Under the pieces are notes generated by a model. It had not been told where the DNA came from. It ran no database searches and saw only the letters and a list, made by a program, of their open reading frames with translations. A stretch of 64,000 nucleotides of DNA, taken from the NCBI RefSeq assembly GCF_002224245.2, contig NZ_NKHK02000009.1:1-64000 (forward strand), given 5' to 3'. The position numbers were made by a program, and so were the translations under genes. Every line of letters begins with the position of its first letter. Position 1 is the stretch's first letter. Source of the DNA: Moraxella sp. VT-16-12. GTDB taxonomy: Bacteria; Pseudomonadota; Gammaproteobacteria; Pseudomonadales; Moraxellaceae. This document shows positions 30,628 through 40,156 of the stretch, in pieces.

Positions 30628-31443
30628 ATGTCAATCTTAACCATACCCCCTTATCCCACTTGCTTGCACGCCACGCACAGCTTTACCATCGCCCAAATCA
30701 GCGATTTGCATTTGTCTGACCATGACAGCACAAGTTTTGATAAATTTTTGGCGGTATTAACTCTTGCTCAAAGCCACGCTCCTGATTTATTATTACTCAC
30801 AGGCGATTTGGTCAATGATGGTGTCGCTAGGATTTATGATTGGCTATTTCATCAACTAAACAGCACCAACATTCCTTTTTTGTGTCTGGCGGGCAATCAT
30901 GACCTGACACATGAGCTAGGGGATGATTTGCCCTTTTATAAGCGGATATTTTTGCCCATCAACGCTGATGGTCGCTTGATTGACACACATCGTCTTGTGA
31001 TTGAGTTCCCCACTTGCCAATGGCAACTGTTGGCGGTCAATTCTGCGGTTAATGGACAAATTTATGGCAAACTTTGTAATGATACTTTATCATTTTTAAA
31101 TGCCCATTTGACAGGCAACCTACCTACCATCATTGCCCTGCACCACCACATCATACCAGTTGGTTCGGCATGGATTGATAAGCACATACTTGTTAATCGC
31201 CATGAATTTTGGCAACTCATCACTCCCCAAGTGCGTGCCATATTGTCAGGTCATGTTCATCAGGCTTTTGCCATCACACCCCCACAGCGACCAAATTGCA
31301 CCGTTTATACCACACCTGCTACCGCTCGTCAGTTTTTGCCTTTTAATGATGATTTCGCTTTGGATACAATGGCAAGTGGTTTTCGTCTGTTATGCCTACA
31401 TAATGACCAAACCATCAGCAGTCAAGTGATACGCTTGCCATAA
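30628..31443 (+). CDS. cpdA: 3',5'-cyclic AMP phosphodiesterase / calcineurin-like phosphoesterase
   Basis: 271 residues with all metallophosphoesterase blocks: ISDLHLSDHD, LTGDLVNDG, LAGNHD, ALHHHIIPVG and LSGHVHQ. These match the CpdA (Icc) class that hydrolyses cAMP. Whether this protein acts on cAMP cannot be read from the sequence. It follows znuB by 49 bp on the same strand and may be cotranscribed with it. A terminator-like region separates it from dksA. Confidence 0.85.
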   Translation: MSILTIPPYPTCLHATHSFTIAQISDLHLSDHDSTSFDKFLAVLTLAQSHAPDLLLLTGDLVNDGVARIYDWLFHQLNSTNIPFLCLAGNHDLTHELGDDLPFYKRIFLPINADGRLIDTHRLVIEFPTCQWQLLAVNSAVNGQIYGKLCNDTLSFLNAHLTGNLPTIIALHHHIIPVGSAWIDKHILVNRHEFWQLITPQVRAILSGHVHQAFAITPPQRPNCTVYTTPATARQFLPFNDDFALDTMASGFRLLCLHNDQTISSQVIRLP

Positions 31444-31453
31444 TGGCACGAAT

Positions 31454-31520
31454 ATTGCTTATTTTTCGTCAGCAATTTTTGCTTGAAAAACAAAAATCCA
31501 CCCCAATCTAGGCGGAGTTT
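31454..31520 (+). terminator. Terminator-like region between cpdA and dksA
   Basis: It contains two weak hairpins followed by T-rich sequence: ATTGCT/AGCAAT (31454-31476, then TTTTT) and TCCACC/GGCGGA (31497-31516, then GTTTTGCCCTTTT). Neither is strong alone. The first can refold with the TTGCTTGAAAAA that follows. Confidence 0.35.
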
Positions 31521-31551
31521 TGCCCTTTTAACGCCAAACTAAGGATATTGC

Positions 31552-31962
31552 ATGAGCTTTGCTCCCTATCAACCCACCAAAGATGAAGAATATATGTCAG
31601 ATAAGCAGTTGGCACATTTTAAAGCCATACTGCTCAACTGGAAAAGTGAGCTTTTGGTGGAAGCTGAACGCACCAAGGACTATATCAACGAAGAAACCGA
31701 AGCGATGGCAGACATTAACGACCGTGCCACCCAAGAAGAAGAATTTGCCTTGGCACTTCGCACCCGAGACCGTGAGCGTAAACTGGTGCGTAAAATTGAC
31801 AAATCCTTAGCTGAGATTGAGACGGGTGATTATGGGTTTTGTGAAACCTGTGGTACAGAGATTGGCTTACGTCGCTTGGAAGCTCGCCCTACTGCCACAC
31901 AGTGTATTGACTGCAAAACCATGTCTGAGATGAAAGAAAAACAAAACCACGGACACCACTAA
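31552..31962 (+). CDS. dksA: RNA polymerase-binding transcription factor DksA
   Basis: 136 residues. DksA enters the secondary channel of RNA polymerase and potentiates ppGpp control of rRNA and amino-acid genes. The coiled-coil tip DxxDxA motif is visible in ADINDRATQEEEF, and the C-terminal zinc finger is CETCG...CIDCK with 17 residues between the pairs. AAGGA lies 7 bases before the ATG. It is 3 bp upstream of gluQ, a gene pairing conserved in gammaproteobacteria. Confidence 0.96.
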   Translation: MSFAPYQPTKDEEYMSDKQLAHFKAILLNWKSELLVEAERTKDYINEETEAMADINDRATQEEEFALALRTRDRERKLVRKIDKSLAEIETGDYGFCETCGTEIGLRRLEARPTATQCIDCKTMSEMKEKQNHGHH

Positions 31963-31965
31963 GCC

Positions 31966-32892
31966 ATGACCACTCGCCCCATCGTTGGGCGATTTGCCCC
32001 ATCGCCAACAGGACACCTACACTTAGGGTCATTAACCACGGCGGTGGCAAGTTTCTGTCATGTCAAATCCATGGGCGGGGATTGGCTGGTGCGAATAGAA
32101 GATGTGGATTTTGAGCGATGTAAGCCAAAATTTGCCACATCCATTTTAAATGATTTGGATAATCTAGGTTTGCACTCTGATGGCACAATCATCTTTCAAT
32201 CACACCGCACCGACATTTATGAGACATACATTCATCAACTATCAGCCATCAGCTATCATTGCACCTGCTCACGCAAAGACTTGGCAAATCATGCCATACC
32301 TGCGGTGAGCTTTTATGATTTATCCATCAAAGATTTAAATCTTGCCCCCATTTATCCACGTTTTTGTCTGCACAAACAGTTATCAAACAATAAAATCCGC
32401 CTGTGCCTGCCTGATGTGCTTAGCGCCTTTTTTGATGGCATTCAAGGGGTGGTTTGGGACAATCCTGCCAAAAGCCTTGGGGATGTCGTCATCAAACGCC
32501 AAAACAACATGATAAACTACATTCTCGCCTGCACCATTGATGATGGATTACAAGGAATCAGTCATGTCATGCGTGGGCTTGACATCATGCCTATGACCAT
32601 CGCTCAGCTATGTATCGCACGTTTATGTGGTTTGCCCCATGCTGATTATTTTTATCATCTGCCACTTTTGATGAATCAAGATGGACAAAAACTCTCCAAA
32701 CAAAACCTTGCCACCCCCATAGACACCAGCACACCTGATAAAGCAAGCGACCTGTTATTTCAGGCTTTGACCCTACTAAATCAAAACCCACCAAAAGACC
32801 TACATAAAAACCCCCCTGCCGTGATATTGACATGGGGGATAAACCATTGGGACAATCAGCGATTACATGGAGCAACGCTCGGTGCTTTTTAG
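31966..32892 (+). CDS. gluQ: Glutamyl-Q tRNA(Asp) synthetase
   Basis: 308 residues, the length of the truncated GluRS-like family and not of full GltX (about 470). It glutamylates queuosine at position 34 of tRNA-Asp. The class I motifs are GRFAPSPTGHLHLGSL and KLSKQN. The zinc-site residues YHCTCSRKDL are present, with no anticodon-binding domain. It starts 3 bp after dksA. Its end overlaps convergent ftsW by four bases. Confidence 0.95.
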   Translation: MTTRPIVGRFAPSPTGHLHLGSLTTAVASFCHVKSMGGDWLVRIEDVDFERCKPKFATSILNDLDNLGLHSDGTIIFQSHRTDIYETYIHQLSAISYHCTCSRKDLANHAIPAVSFYDLSIKDLNLAPIYPRFCLHKQLSNNKIRLCLPDVLSAFFDGIQGVVWDNPAKSLGDVVIKRQNNMINYILACTIDDGLQGISHVMRGLDIMPMTIAQLCIARLCGLPHADYFYHLPLLMNQDGQKLSKQNLATPIDTSTPDKASDLLFQALTLLNQNPPKDLHKNPPAVILTWGINHWDNQRLHGATLGAF

Positions 32893-34067
32893 TACTCTCT
32901 GTTTTTGTTTTGGTTATTAATCTCATCGCTTTGATGTGCCACTTTTAGCACGATGGCAATCATCATCATAAACATGAGCATTGACGACCCCCCATAACTA
33001 TAAAATGGCAAAGTCAGTCCTTTGGTGGGTAATGCTCCCATGGTCATGCCTGCATTGATGACGATTTGACCAAACAAAATCGTGGCAAAACCAAACAGCA
33101 TATAACTTAGACGTAATTGACGCCGTTTTAGGGCAACATAGCTGATACGCATGATACAAAACAAAATGACACAAAGCAGCCCCAAAACAGATGCCACTCC
33201 CAAAAACCCCAACTCTTCGCCTGTGATGGCAAGAATAAAGTCAGTATGAGCCTCGGGCAAGTGCGACAGTTTTAGTACACTATCACCATAACCAACACCC
33301 GTCATCTCCCCACGCCCAAACGCCACCAACGAGCGAGACAACTGAAAATCAGTATTTTTGACATCATCAAAAGGGTCTAAAAAAGACATCATTCTAAATT
33401 GACGGTATCTTTCTATCCACAACGCAATTGCCAATAGTGGAATGACGATACACAATAACGCCAAATGGTGCCGAAATGGCGAACCGCTCACAAACAATAC
33501 CACAAGTGCTGTGGCGGCAATCACCATCACCGAACCCCCATCGGGCTGAAAAAAAATTAAAACCAACACAGGGCCATACCACAAAAGCAGTCGCCACCCC
33601 GCCAACATACTTTGCCTAACCTCCGCTGAACGCCTGACCACATAATCTGAAATAATCAGCACCATCAGCAGTTTGACAAACTCTGTTACTTGTAAATTTA
33701 TCACCCCAAAATCTAGCCAACGCCTTGAATAATTAATCGGTGTCGTAAACAGCGTCAGTATCAACAAAAGTATCACCAAAAGCCATGCTGACAACATCAA
33801 AGGAAAGCTAAAATACCACTTTAATGGAATGTGATACACCACCCAGCCTGCCACCAGCCCAACCCCAACATAAGTCGCCTGAAACCAAAAAAACCGCAAT
33901 TCAGGCATGTCATGCAACACCGCAAAGGGAATGGACGCTGATGCAATCATCAATAAACTAATGACAATCAACATCAATAATGCTGATGCCAAAAGATTAC
34001 TGGCTTTGGGAAAATAAGGCGAATCAAAAAAATTCGCCATCTTAAATTTTTGGGTAGGCGTGGTCAT
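32889..34067 (-). CDS. ftsW: Peptidoglycan glycosyltransferase FtsW
   Basis: 392 residues with about ten hydrophobic spans of the SEDS family. FtsW polymerises septal peptidoglycan with FtsI. The late GLTLPFYSYGGSSMLMFM motif, the catalytic-aspartate region and the GEELGFLG segment are present. RodA is the main alternative, but the position 74 bp after murD matches the dcw order murD-ftsW. The rest of the dcw cluster (murG, murC) is not in the window. Confidence 0.92.
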   Translation of the reverse strand: MTTPTQKFKMANFFDSPYFPKASNLLASALLMLIVISLLMIASASIPFAVLHDMPELRFFWFQATYVGVGLVAGWVVYHIPLKWYFSFPLMLSAWLLVILLLILTLFTTPINYSRRWLDFGVINLQVTEFVKLLMVLIISDYVVRRSAEVRQSMLAGWRLLLWYGPVLVLIFFQPDGGSVMVIAATALVVLFVSGSPFRHHLALLCIVIPLLAIALWIERYRQFRMMSFLDPFDDVKNTDFQLSRSLVAFGRGEMTGVGYGDSVLKLSHLPEAHTDFILAITGEELGFLGVASVLGLLCVILFCIMRISYVALKRRQLRLSYMLFGFATILFGQIVINAGMTMGALPTKGLTLPFYSYGGSSMLMFMMMIAIVLKVAHQSDEINNQNKNREY

Positions 34068-34141
34068 GGTCTAAGCATACAAATAAAAACAGCTTTATTA
34101 TAAACCACTTCTGCCATTTTGCAAAAATAATGAGCGGTATT

Positions 34142-35536
34142 TTAATCACAGACAAGTGCTTGTACCAGTTGTACAAATTTATCCCCACGCTCACCATAGT
34201 TATCAAACTGGTCAAGACTGGCACACGCAGGCGACAAAAGCACCGCTTTGACATCGCTTTGACTGGCAAGCGATACCGCCTTATCAAGCACTTGCGCATG
34301 CACAATACGCTCACCAAAATCCACCACGTCCATCAGTGCTTGTGCAATCATCTGAGCATCTTGTCCAATCAGATAAATCCGTCCAGCAAATTTATCAGCA
34401 AATGGCGCCAACTGCCTAAAATCCTGCCCCTTGGCTTGACCGCCCAAAATCAATGCCAGCGACCGCTCACCATATACCACCCCAAGCCCATCAATGGCAG
34501 AGATGGTCGCTCCGATATTTGTGCCTTTGGAATCATTAAAATACGCTCGCCCACCAATGTCCGCCACAAACTCACAGCGATGGGGCAGCCCTTTAAATTT
34601 TTGTAAAGTATCTAGCATGGCACTCATTGGCAGTCCCACCGCACTTGCCAAGGCCAAGGCGGACAAGGCATTTAACAGATTATGTTTGCCCTTGATAAGT
34701 AGCTGTTTTGATGACAATAATTTTTCACCTTGATGACACAGCCAAATTTGCTCACCTGTCTCATCGCTTTCGCCTTTTAGACAAAAATCCGCCACAAACC
34801 CTTCGCCAATCTCACCACTGGTGCTTATCATTTGGCAATCTTTGGGCAAATGAGCAATACAAATGCGTGCCAACTCTTTATCATCAAGCCATACCACCGC
34901 ATTTTTTGCTTGCTCAAAAATGCGTAATTTCTGGGCAAGATAACCCGCCATATCACCATGACGGTCAAGGTGGTCTGCTGATAAATTTAAAATAGTCGCC
35001 ACATCTGCTGACAGCTCTGTCATCATTTCAAGCTGAAAGCTAGACAGTTCAAGCACAACCAGCTCCATGCCATCTATATCAAGCAAATCAAGGGCTGGCG
35101 TGCCGATATTGCCACCTACACCCACGATTTTACCTGCCGTCTTTGCCATTTCCCCAACAAGCGTGGTTACGGTAGATTTGGCATTTGACCCTGTGATGGC
35201 AATGATGGGTGTATGTGTGTTATTTTGCTCATCTTTTTGTCTTAATGCTTCAATAAACACCTGTACATCACTCACCACACTCACACCATGTTCCATCGCA
35301 CGAGCAATTGGCATGATGGCAGGGTCAATGCCGGGACTGATGACAATTTTATCGGATTTTAAAAGTATGTCTGTATCAATGCCACCAAAATAAGTCTCCA
35401 CACCCTGTGGCAGCTTATCCGCCAAAGCAGGAAAACCGCCGTCCGTAACCGCCACCGTATGTCCTTGACTTGCCAAAAACTTAACCGCAGAAAACCCTGA
35501 ACTGCCCAAGCCAACAACCGTATAAACTGCCATCAT
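34142..35536 (-). CDS. murD: UDP-N-acetylmuramoylalanine--D-glutamate ligase
   Basis: 464 residues. MurD adds D-glutamate to UDP-MurNAc-L-Ala in cytoplasmic peptidoglycan precursor synthesis. The N-terminal Rossmann motif GLGSSGFSAVKFL, the ATP site AITGSNAKSTVTTLVGEM, LNLSADHLDRHG and FNDSKGTN are all present. The ATP-site motif reads GSNAKST where most Mur ligases have GTNGKST; this variant is common in MurD. It is divergent from the PII gene and followed by ftsW. Confidence 0.96.
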   Translation of the reverse strand: MMAVYTVVGLGSSGFSAVKFLASQGHTVAVTDGGFPALADKLPQGVETYFGGIDTDILLKSDKIVISPGIDPAIMPIARAMEHGVSVVSDVQVFIEALRQKDEQNNTHTPIIAITGSNAKSTVTTLVGEMAKTAGKIVGVGGNIGTPALDLLDIDGMELVVLELSSFQLEMMTELSADVATILNLSADHLDRHGDMAGYLAQKLRIFEQAKNAVVWLDDKELARICIAHLPKDCQMISTSGEIGEGFVADFCLKGESDETGEQIWLCHQGEKLLSSKQLLIKGKHNLLNALSALALASAVGLPMSAMLDTLQKFKGLPHRCEFVADIGGRAYFNDSKGTNIGATISAIDGLGVVYGERSLALILGGQAKGQDFRQLAPFADKFAGRIYLIGQDAQMIAQALMDVVDFGERIVHAQVLDKAVSLASQSDVKAVLLSPACASLDQFDNYGERGDKFVQLVQALVCD

Positions 35537-35556
35537 ATTATCCTTTTAAAAAGTAA

Positions 35557-35988
<432 letters not shown>

Positions 35989-35991
35989 AAT

Positions 35992-36022
35992 AAAAAAATC
36001 CCTACTAATATGTAGGGATTTT
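35992..36022. terminator. Bidirectional terminator between the PII gene and the DUF2147 gene
   Basis: AAATCCCTAC and GTAGGGATTT form a perfect 10-bp stem with a 6-base loop, flanked by an A-run on one side and a T-run on the other. It serves the two convergent genes. Confidence 0.85.
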
Positions 36023-36030
36023 AATTGCTC

Positions 36031-36390
36031 TTATTGTCTTACGCCAGTTTGCGTGCCTGCACGGCTGGTGATAGTGATATTGTTGCCATTGATGGTGATA
36101 TTTGCTGTGCCAGAGATGGGTAAGGTTGGGTGTTTGCCTTTGCCTGCATATTTGCCACCACCTTGGGACTGGATTTCACGAATGACCACTGCCCCTTCAC
36201 GCTTTTTGGCTTTTTCGGTCAAACCTTTTGTCATGACCGCCTGATAGCCCTTGCCTGCTTTACTGATGGTCAAAATCGCCTTAGCTTCACCCTTTTCACT
36301 CATCTTCCAAGTACCAACGATGGGGTCATTAGCAAATGCCACCCCTGCCATCATCAGACCGCCTAGCACAACCAAAGAACGTAACTTCAT
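36031..36390 (-). CDS. Secreted DUF2147-family protein
   Basis: 119 residues with a signal peptide (cleavage AFA-ND near residue 21). The mature part begins DPIVGTWKMSEKGEAKAIL, the small beta-barrel start typical of DUF2147, and ends in a Thr/Asn/Ile-rich strand region. Most DUF2147 proteins keep a C-terminal LxRCLGxF-like tail that is not evident here. The function of the family is unknown; it is periplasmic by prediction. It is convergent with the PII gene. Confidence 0.7.
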   Translation of the reverse strand: MKLRSLVVLGGLMMAGVAFANDPIVGTWKMSEKGEAKAILTISKAGKGYQAVMTKGLTEKAKKREGAVVIREIQSQGGGKYAGKGKHPTLPISGTANITINGNNITITSRAGTQTGVRQ

Positions 36391-36521
36391 AATAACTCCT
36401 TGATAAAGTTATAAATTTTAAGTAATAAACCACCAAAACAGGTGTACGCTTATTATAAGCAAGCCCATCTAAAAAATCAAACACAAACCTTGCTGTATTT
36501 TGTGGGCTGTGTAGGATTTTT

Positions 36522-36761
36522 TTAATCATCAAAGGGATTGCTTACCAAGCCTTGTGCCTGCATGGGGGGTAAATCCTGTTTGGGCTTGTCCATGCTTTCT
36601 AACAAATTTTTGGCAAACTCATACAAAGCTTGGGCTTTTTTTCTGCCATCGTCATCATGACCAATTTGCACATCCCCCACGATAATTACGCTGTCGTATT
36701 GATTCTCAAAAGTCAAAGACCCAATTTGTAGAACTTCATGGTCATTTTCAAAAATATTCAT
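36522..36761 (-). CDS. Small conserved-looking protein downstream of the nuclease
   Basis: 79 residues from the ATG at 36759-36761, five bases after the nuclease stop. A longer frame to 36821 overlaps the nuclease and is not favoured. The protein is soluble and acidic, with LTFENQYDSVIIVGDVQIG followed by GRKKAQALYEFAKNLLESM, a strand-strand-helix pattern, and a disordered proline-rich tail ending NPFDD. I recognise no named family. Tight spacing suggests cotranscription with the nuclease gene. Confidence 0.65.
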   Translation of the reverse strand: MNIFENDHEVLQIGSLTFENQYDSVIIVGDVQIGHDDDGRKKAQALYEFAKNLLESMDKPKQDLPPMQAQGLVSNPFDD

Positions 36762-36766
36762 ATCAG

Positions 36767-37687
36767 CTACTTTAAGATGTTTATCAAAAATTTTAAAATC
36801 TCCATCACCATTGCCACCCACCCTGACACTTCGTTGGTGTCATTTTGGTTCTTTGGGGTTTGGTTGTCCGTGCCAACATCATCAGCAGTCATTGGCAAAT
36901 CAAACGCCACAGACTGTGTCTGCTCTTTTAAGTTTGGCAAAGGATTGATGCCTGTCTTGGTGCTAAACTCCGCCACACTTAAAATCTTGGTGTCATGATT
37001 TTCGCCATTGACAGAATAATAGACGCCTGCTTTGTCTATGCTGGGTATATACACCGCCTTAAAAAAATGACTGGGAACAAGCACGCCCGTGCCAATGGTG
37101 GCAATATTTTTACCTTGAAACAGCACGCCTGTTACCACATAAATCTCACCATATTTAACCGCCAAAGAGCGAGTAGCGGATTCAATATTTCGCCAAACAT
37201 TGCGGTTATGTGTACCATTTTGGGGAGCGATGTTGGCCAGACTAAAACTGTCAAATTGCTGAGATGTGCTCGCCATGTCGCCATTAGGAGCAAGATGTCC
37301 ACGGTCAAAGCCTGAGCGAGAATAGTCCGACAGCTCTGCTCTTGACTCTGCGGGCAAGCGACTTTCTGCATGAAAGTTGTCTTCACGAGTCAGCTCTTTT
37401 GCCATCGTAATGCGGGCTTTGGTCAGATGCTCTGCTGACCAAATGGGTGTGCGTGAAACCCCAGAATGTAGCACAGCAAAGCCATCAAAGCACAACTCAT
37501 GGGTGTTTTTGGCAAGGCGTTTGCCTTTTGTGCCTGTCAAAATGGGGGCTTGCCCTGCATAAAAATGATGTGAGCAAACGGCTAAATTTTGGGCAGTATT
37601 GGCATTGGTGTTGATGTTTTGACCTACATGGGTGGCAACTGCCGTCAAGGGCATCATCAACAGCCCCAATAAAAGATAATTTTTCAT
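36767..37687 (-). CDS. DNA/RNA non-specific endonuclease (NUC family), exported
   Basis: 306 residues with an N-terminal signal peptide (MKNYLLLGLLMMPLTAVA). The beta-beta-alpha-metal nuclease signature DRGHLAPNGDM is at residues 128-138, with the general-base histidine near residue 131. The magnesium-binding asparagine lies in NIAPQNGTHNRNVWRNIE. Such enzymes cut DNA and RNA without sequence specificity, in the periplasm or outside the cell; they may scavenge nucleotides or limit extracellular DNA. A C-terminal hydrophobic stretch (VAMVMEILKFLINIL) is unusual and could tether the protein. Confidence 0.9.
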   Translation of the reverse strand: MKNYLLLGLLMMPLTAVATHVGQNINTNANTAQNLAVCSHHFYAGQAPILTGTKGKRLAKNTHELCFDGFAVLHSGVSRTPIWSAEHLTKARITMAKELTREDNFHAESRLPAESRAELSDYSRSGFDRGHLAPNGDMASTSQQFDSFSLANIAPQNGTHNRNVWRNIESATRSLAVKYGEIYVVTGVLFQGKNIATIGTGVLVPSHFFKAVYIPSIDKAGVYYSVNGENHDTKILSVAEFSTKTGINPLPNLKEQTQSVAFDLPMTADDVGTDNQTPKNQNDTNEVSGWVAMVMEILKFLINILK

Positions 37688-37746
37688 GACAGTATTATAG
37701 CAAATTTCCTATAAAAATCACAAAACAGCCCCATAAAGTATTTTTT

Positions 37747-38916
37747 ATGTCAAATAATCTCATGAACAAAACCACTTTTGCCCCACGCCTACTGACTTGG
37801 TTTGCCACGCACGGACGACATGATTTACCTTGGCAGTATCACCATCAAGACACCGCCGACATTTATGCCGTATGGCTGTCTGAGATTATGTTACAACAAA
37901 CCCAAGTGGCAACCGTGCTGACGTATTTTCCCCGTTTTATTACAGCTTTTCCCACCGTACAAGATTTGGCAAAAGCCGACTGGGACGATGTGGCTCATTT
38001 GTGGGCAGGTCTGGGTTATTATGCTCGTGCCAGAAATCTGCACCAAGGAGCAAAACAAGTCAGCACATTTATTGAGCAGTTTGGTCATTTCCCCCAAACG
38101 CTTGATGAATGGCAACACATACGTGGCGTGGGTCGCTCTACCGCAGGGGCAATTGTCGCCATGGGCGTGCGTGGGCGTGGCGTGATATGCGATGGCAATG
38201 TCAAACGAGTGCTGACACGTTGGGCAGGCATAGATGGCGACATCACCAAATCTGCCACCGACAAACAGCTGTGGGAGCTTGCCGAACAACTCACACCCAA
38301 TGATGACAGTGGTAAATTTGCCCAAGCCATGATGGACTTGGGGGCGACCTTTTGTACTCGCACACGCCCCATCTGCACCACCTGCCCGCTATCTGCTGAC
38401 TGCACCGCTTATCAAAATGGCAATCCCACCGCCTATCCCATTAAAACCAAAAAAGCCAAAAAACCTCACCGCCATTCGCTTGTTTTTGCCTTGCATTATG
38501 ATGATAAAATGCTGTGGGTAAAACGTACCAGCAGTGCAGGTTTAGGCATTTGGGAAGGCTTGTATGCTTTGCCCATGCTAATGATTGGTGATGATGATAA
38601 AAATCTGACCATCAGCAATTTAACCCGTGCCAAAAATTTGTATGATAATTATCCAAATTCCCAGCCACTTAGTCTTGCTGAACAACAGGTTTTGGAGATT
38701 TTACCAAATATGGATTTACATATTGACAAATCCATCAAACACACGCTGACACATTTTCATTGGCAGCTGTCTTTGGTAAGCATACAGCTTGATAAGGTGT
38801 TATACCAAACAATCACGCACGCCCTAACCGCCATCAATGCAGATTTTGTTTGGCAAAATCACCCCCAAAGGCTTGGCATACCCAAGGCGATGGAAAAGTT
38901 ATTGACAAACCCTTAA
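37747..38916 (+). CDS. mutY: Adenine DNA glycosylase MutY
   Basis: 389 residues. MutY removes adenine mispaired with 8-oxoguanine. The catalytic glutamate is in WLSEIMLQQTQV, the helix-hairpin-helix is IRGVGRSTAGAIVAM, the catalytic aspartate follows in ICDGNVKRVL, and four cysteines with spacing C-x6-C-x2-C-x5-C hold a 4Fe-4S cluster. The C-terminal Nudix-like domain reads the 8-oxoG. The first ATG is used; an in-frame ATG at 37762 is equally possible, and neither has a clear ribosome binding site. It converges on ispA with a four-base overlap. Confidence 0.95.
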   Translation: MSNNLMNKTTFAPRLLTWFATHGRHDLPWQYHHQDTADIYAVWLSEIMLQQTQVATVLTYFPRFITAFPTVQDLAKADWDDVAHLWAGLGYYARARNLHQGAKQVSTFIEQFGHFPQTLDEWQHIRGVGRSTAGAIVAMGVRGRGVICDGNVKRVLTRWAGIDGDITKSATDKQLWELAEQLTPNDDSGKFAQAMMDLGATFCTRTRPICTTCPLSADCTAYQNGNPTAYPIKTKKAKKPHRHSLVFALHYDDKMLWVKRTSSAGLGIWEGLYALPMLMIGDDDKNLTISNLTRAKNLYDNYPNSQPLSLAEQQVLEILPNMDLHIDKSIKHTLTHFHWQLSLVSIQLDKVLYQTITHALTAINADFVWQNHPQRLGIPKAMEKLLTNP

Positions 38917-39827
38917 TAACCCCTTTTTTGTAACCATGCCACCAGTTGTAACAGCAAATTATCATCACCAAACTGTGCCACTTGCTGTTTTGCTTTATCA
39001 AACAAGTCATCAGCATAAGCACGAGCTTGCTCAACACCAAGCAATGCCACATAAGTAGATTTTTGTAGTTTCTCATCGCTGCCCGATGGCTTGCCCAGTG
39101 TTTTGGTGTCTGCAACCACATCAAGCACATCATCTTGCACCTGATAGGCAAGCCCGATAAGCTGGGCATAGGTTTGTAGCTTAGCAAGCGTTTCATCGCA
39201 CGCCCTAGCACATACCGCCCCCATCAGCACACTTGCTTGTATTAACGCCCCTGTTTTGTCTTGATGAATACGCTCCAACTCATCTTTACCAAGCCATCTT
39301 TGCTCGCCATTTAAATCCGCCTGCTGCCCTGCCACCATTCGCCGAGCGTTGATTGCCAAAATTTTGGTCAGCTTAGCAAACACCACATCATCCACATCGC
39401 CCCAAACATCATCACCAAGCACTTCAAAAGCAAGCGATTGCAAAACATCGCCCACCAGCATGGCAACTGCTTCACCATAGAGCACATGGCAAGTTGGCTT
39501 GCCACGGCGTAATTCATCATCGTCCATACATGGCAAATCATCATGCACCAACGAATAACTGTGTATCATCTCAATGGCAAGCATGGCACGGCGTACCTGC
39601 TGAAAATCTCTCTCATCGCCACCTAATGCCAAAAAAGTCGCCAACACCAACAATGGTCGCACACGTTTACCGCCATTAGATAATGCATAAACAGACGCTT
39701 CCCCCAAAGGATTTGGCAAATCTGTCCGCTTAAACACCTGCCCAACATCCGCCATCAAACATGTTTGCACAAAATCAAGCACGCTTGATAGCTTATTTTT
39801 ATCCACTGCCAACCCATCAAACATCAT
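38913..39827 (-). CDS. ispA: Polyprenyl synthetase (farnesyl diphosphate synthase type)
   Basis: 304 residues. The first aspartate-rich motif is DDLPCMDDDELRRG and the second is DDVLDVVADT. The length and the CxxxC-free region before the first motif fit the short-chain (C15) IspA class that makes farnesyl diphosphate. GGKRVRPLLVLAT near residue 55 is the conserved pyrophosphate site. It is convergent with mutY. Long-chain synthases are usually longer (about 320). Confidence 0.9.
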   Translation of the reverse strand: MMFDGLAVDKNKLSSVLDFVQTCLMADVGQVFKRTDLPNPLGEASVYALSNGGKRVRPLLVLATFLALGGDERDFQQVRRAMLAIEMIHSYSLVHDDLPCMDDDELRRGKPTCHVLYGEAVAMLVGDVLQSLAFEVLGDDVWGDVDDVVFAKLTKILAINARRMVAGQQADLNGEQRWLGKDELERIHQDKTGALIQASVLMGAVCARACDETLAKLQTYAQLIGLAYQVQDDVLDVVADTKTLGKPSGSDEKLQKSTYVALLGVEQARAYADDLFDKAKQQVAQFGDDNLLLQLVAWLQKRGY

Positions 39828-39945
39828 ACATCACACCCATTGTCATCAAAATGTCGTATCATACCCCAAAACCTGCTATTTTTGTGAAATTTACCCAATA
39901 AATCTCTAACATTTAAAAAAATTTAAAATTTTATGCAAAAAGTAC

Positions 39946-39973
39946 TTGCAAAGTTCTCAAATTCATATATAAT
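39946..39973 (+). promoter_or_regulatory. Promoter of tRNA-Phe
   Basis: TTGCAA (39946-39951) and a perfect TATAAT (39968-39973) are separated by 16 bp. Transcription would start near 39980, about 40 nt before the tRNA. Confidence 0.65.
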
Positions 39974-40019
39974 GTGCACCACTTAACCAATAAAGTTAGA
40001 TAAACTTAGGTTAAAGTTT

Positions 40020-40095
40020 GGCGCGGTAGCTCAGTCGGGAGAGCAACGGATTGAAAATCCGTGTGTCGGCAGTTCGATCCTGCCCCACGCCACCA
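40020..40095 (+). tRNA. tRNA-Phe (anticodon GAA)
   Basis: A 76-base cloverleaf with CCA encoded. Acceptor arm GGCGCGG/CCACGCC contains one C-A mismatch (5-68). D stem GCTC/GAGC, anticodon stem ACGGA/TCCGT with loop TTGAAAA (anticodon GAA, 40053-40055), and T stem GGCAG/CTGCC with TTCGATC loop are all standard. A promoter lies upstream and an intrinsic terminator 10 bp downstream, so it is a single-gene unit. Confidence 0.95.
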
Positions 40096-40104
40096 TATAT
40101 CAAG

Positions 40105-40128
40105 ACCCCTTTTCTTTGAAAGGGGTTT
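40105..40128 (+). terminator. Intrinsic terminator of tRNA-Phe
   Basis: ACCCCTTT and AAAGGGGT form an 8-bp stem with a 6-base loop, followed by TTCTTATTT. Confidence 0.8.
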
Positions 40129-40156
40129 CTTATTTACAAAGAAAGTAATTGCCAAT

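Noticed and set aside
31966-32892. Glutamyl-tRNA synthetase GltX
   Set aside because: The protein is only 308 residues without an anticodon-binding domain and follows dksA, which fits GluQ.
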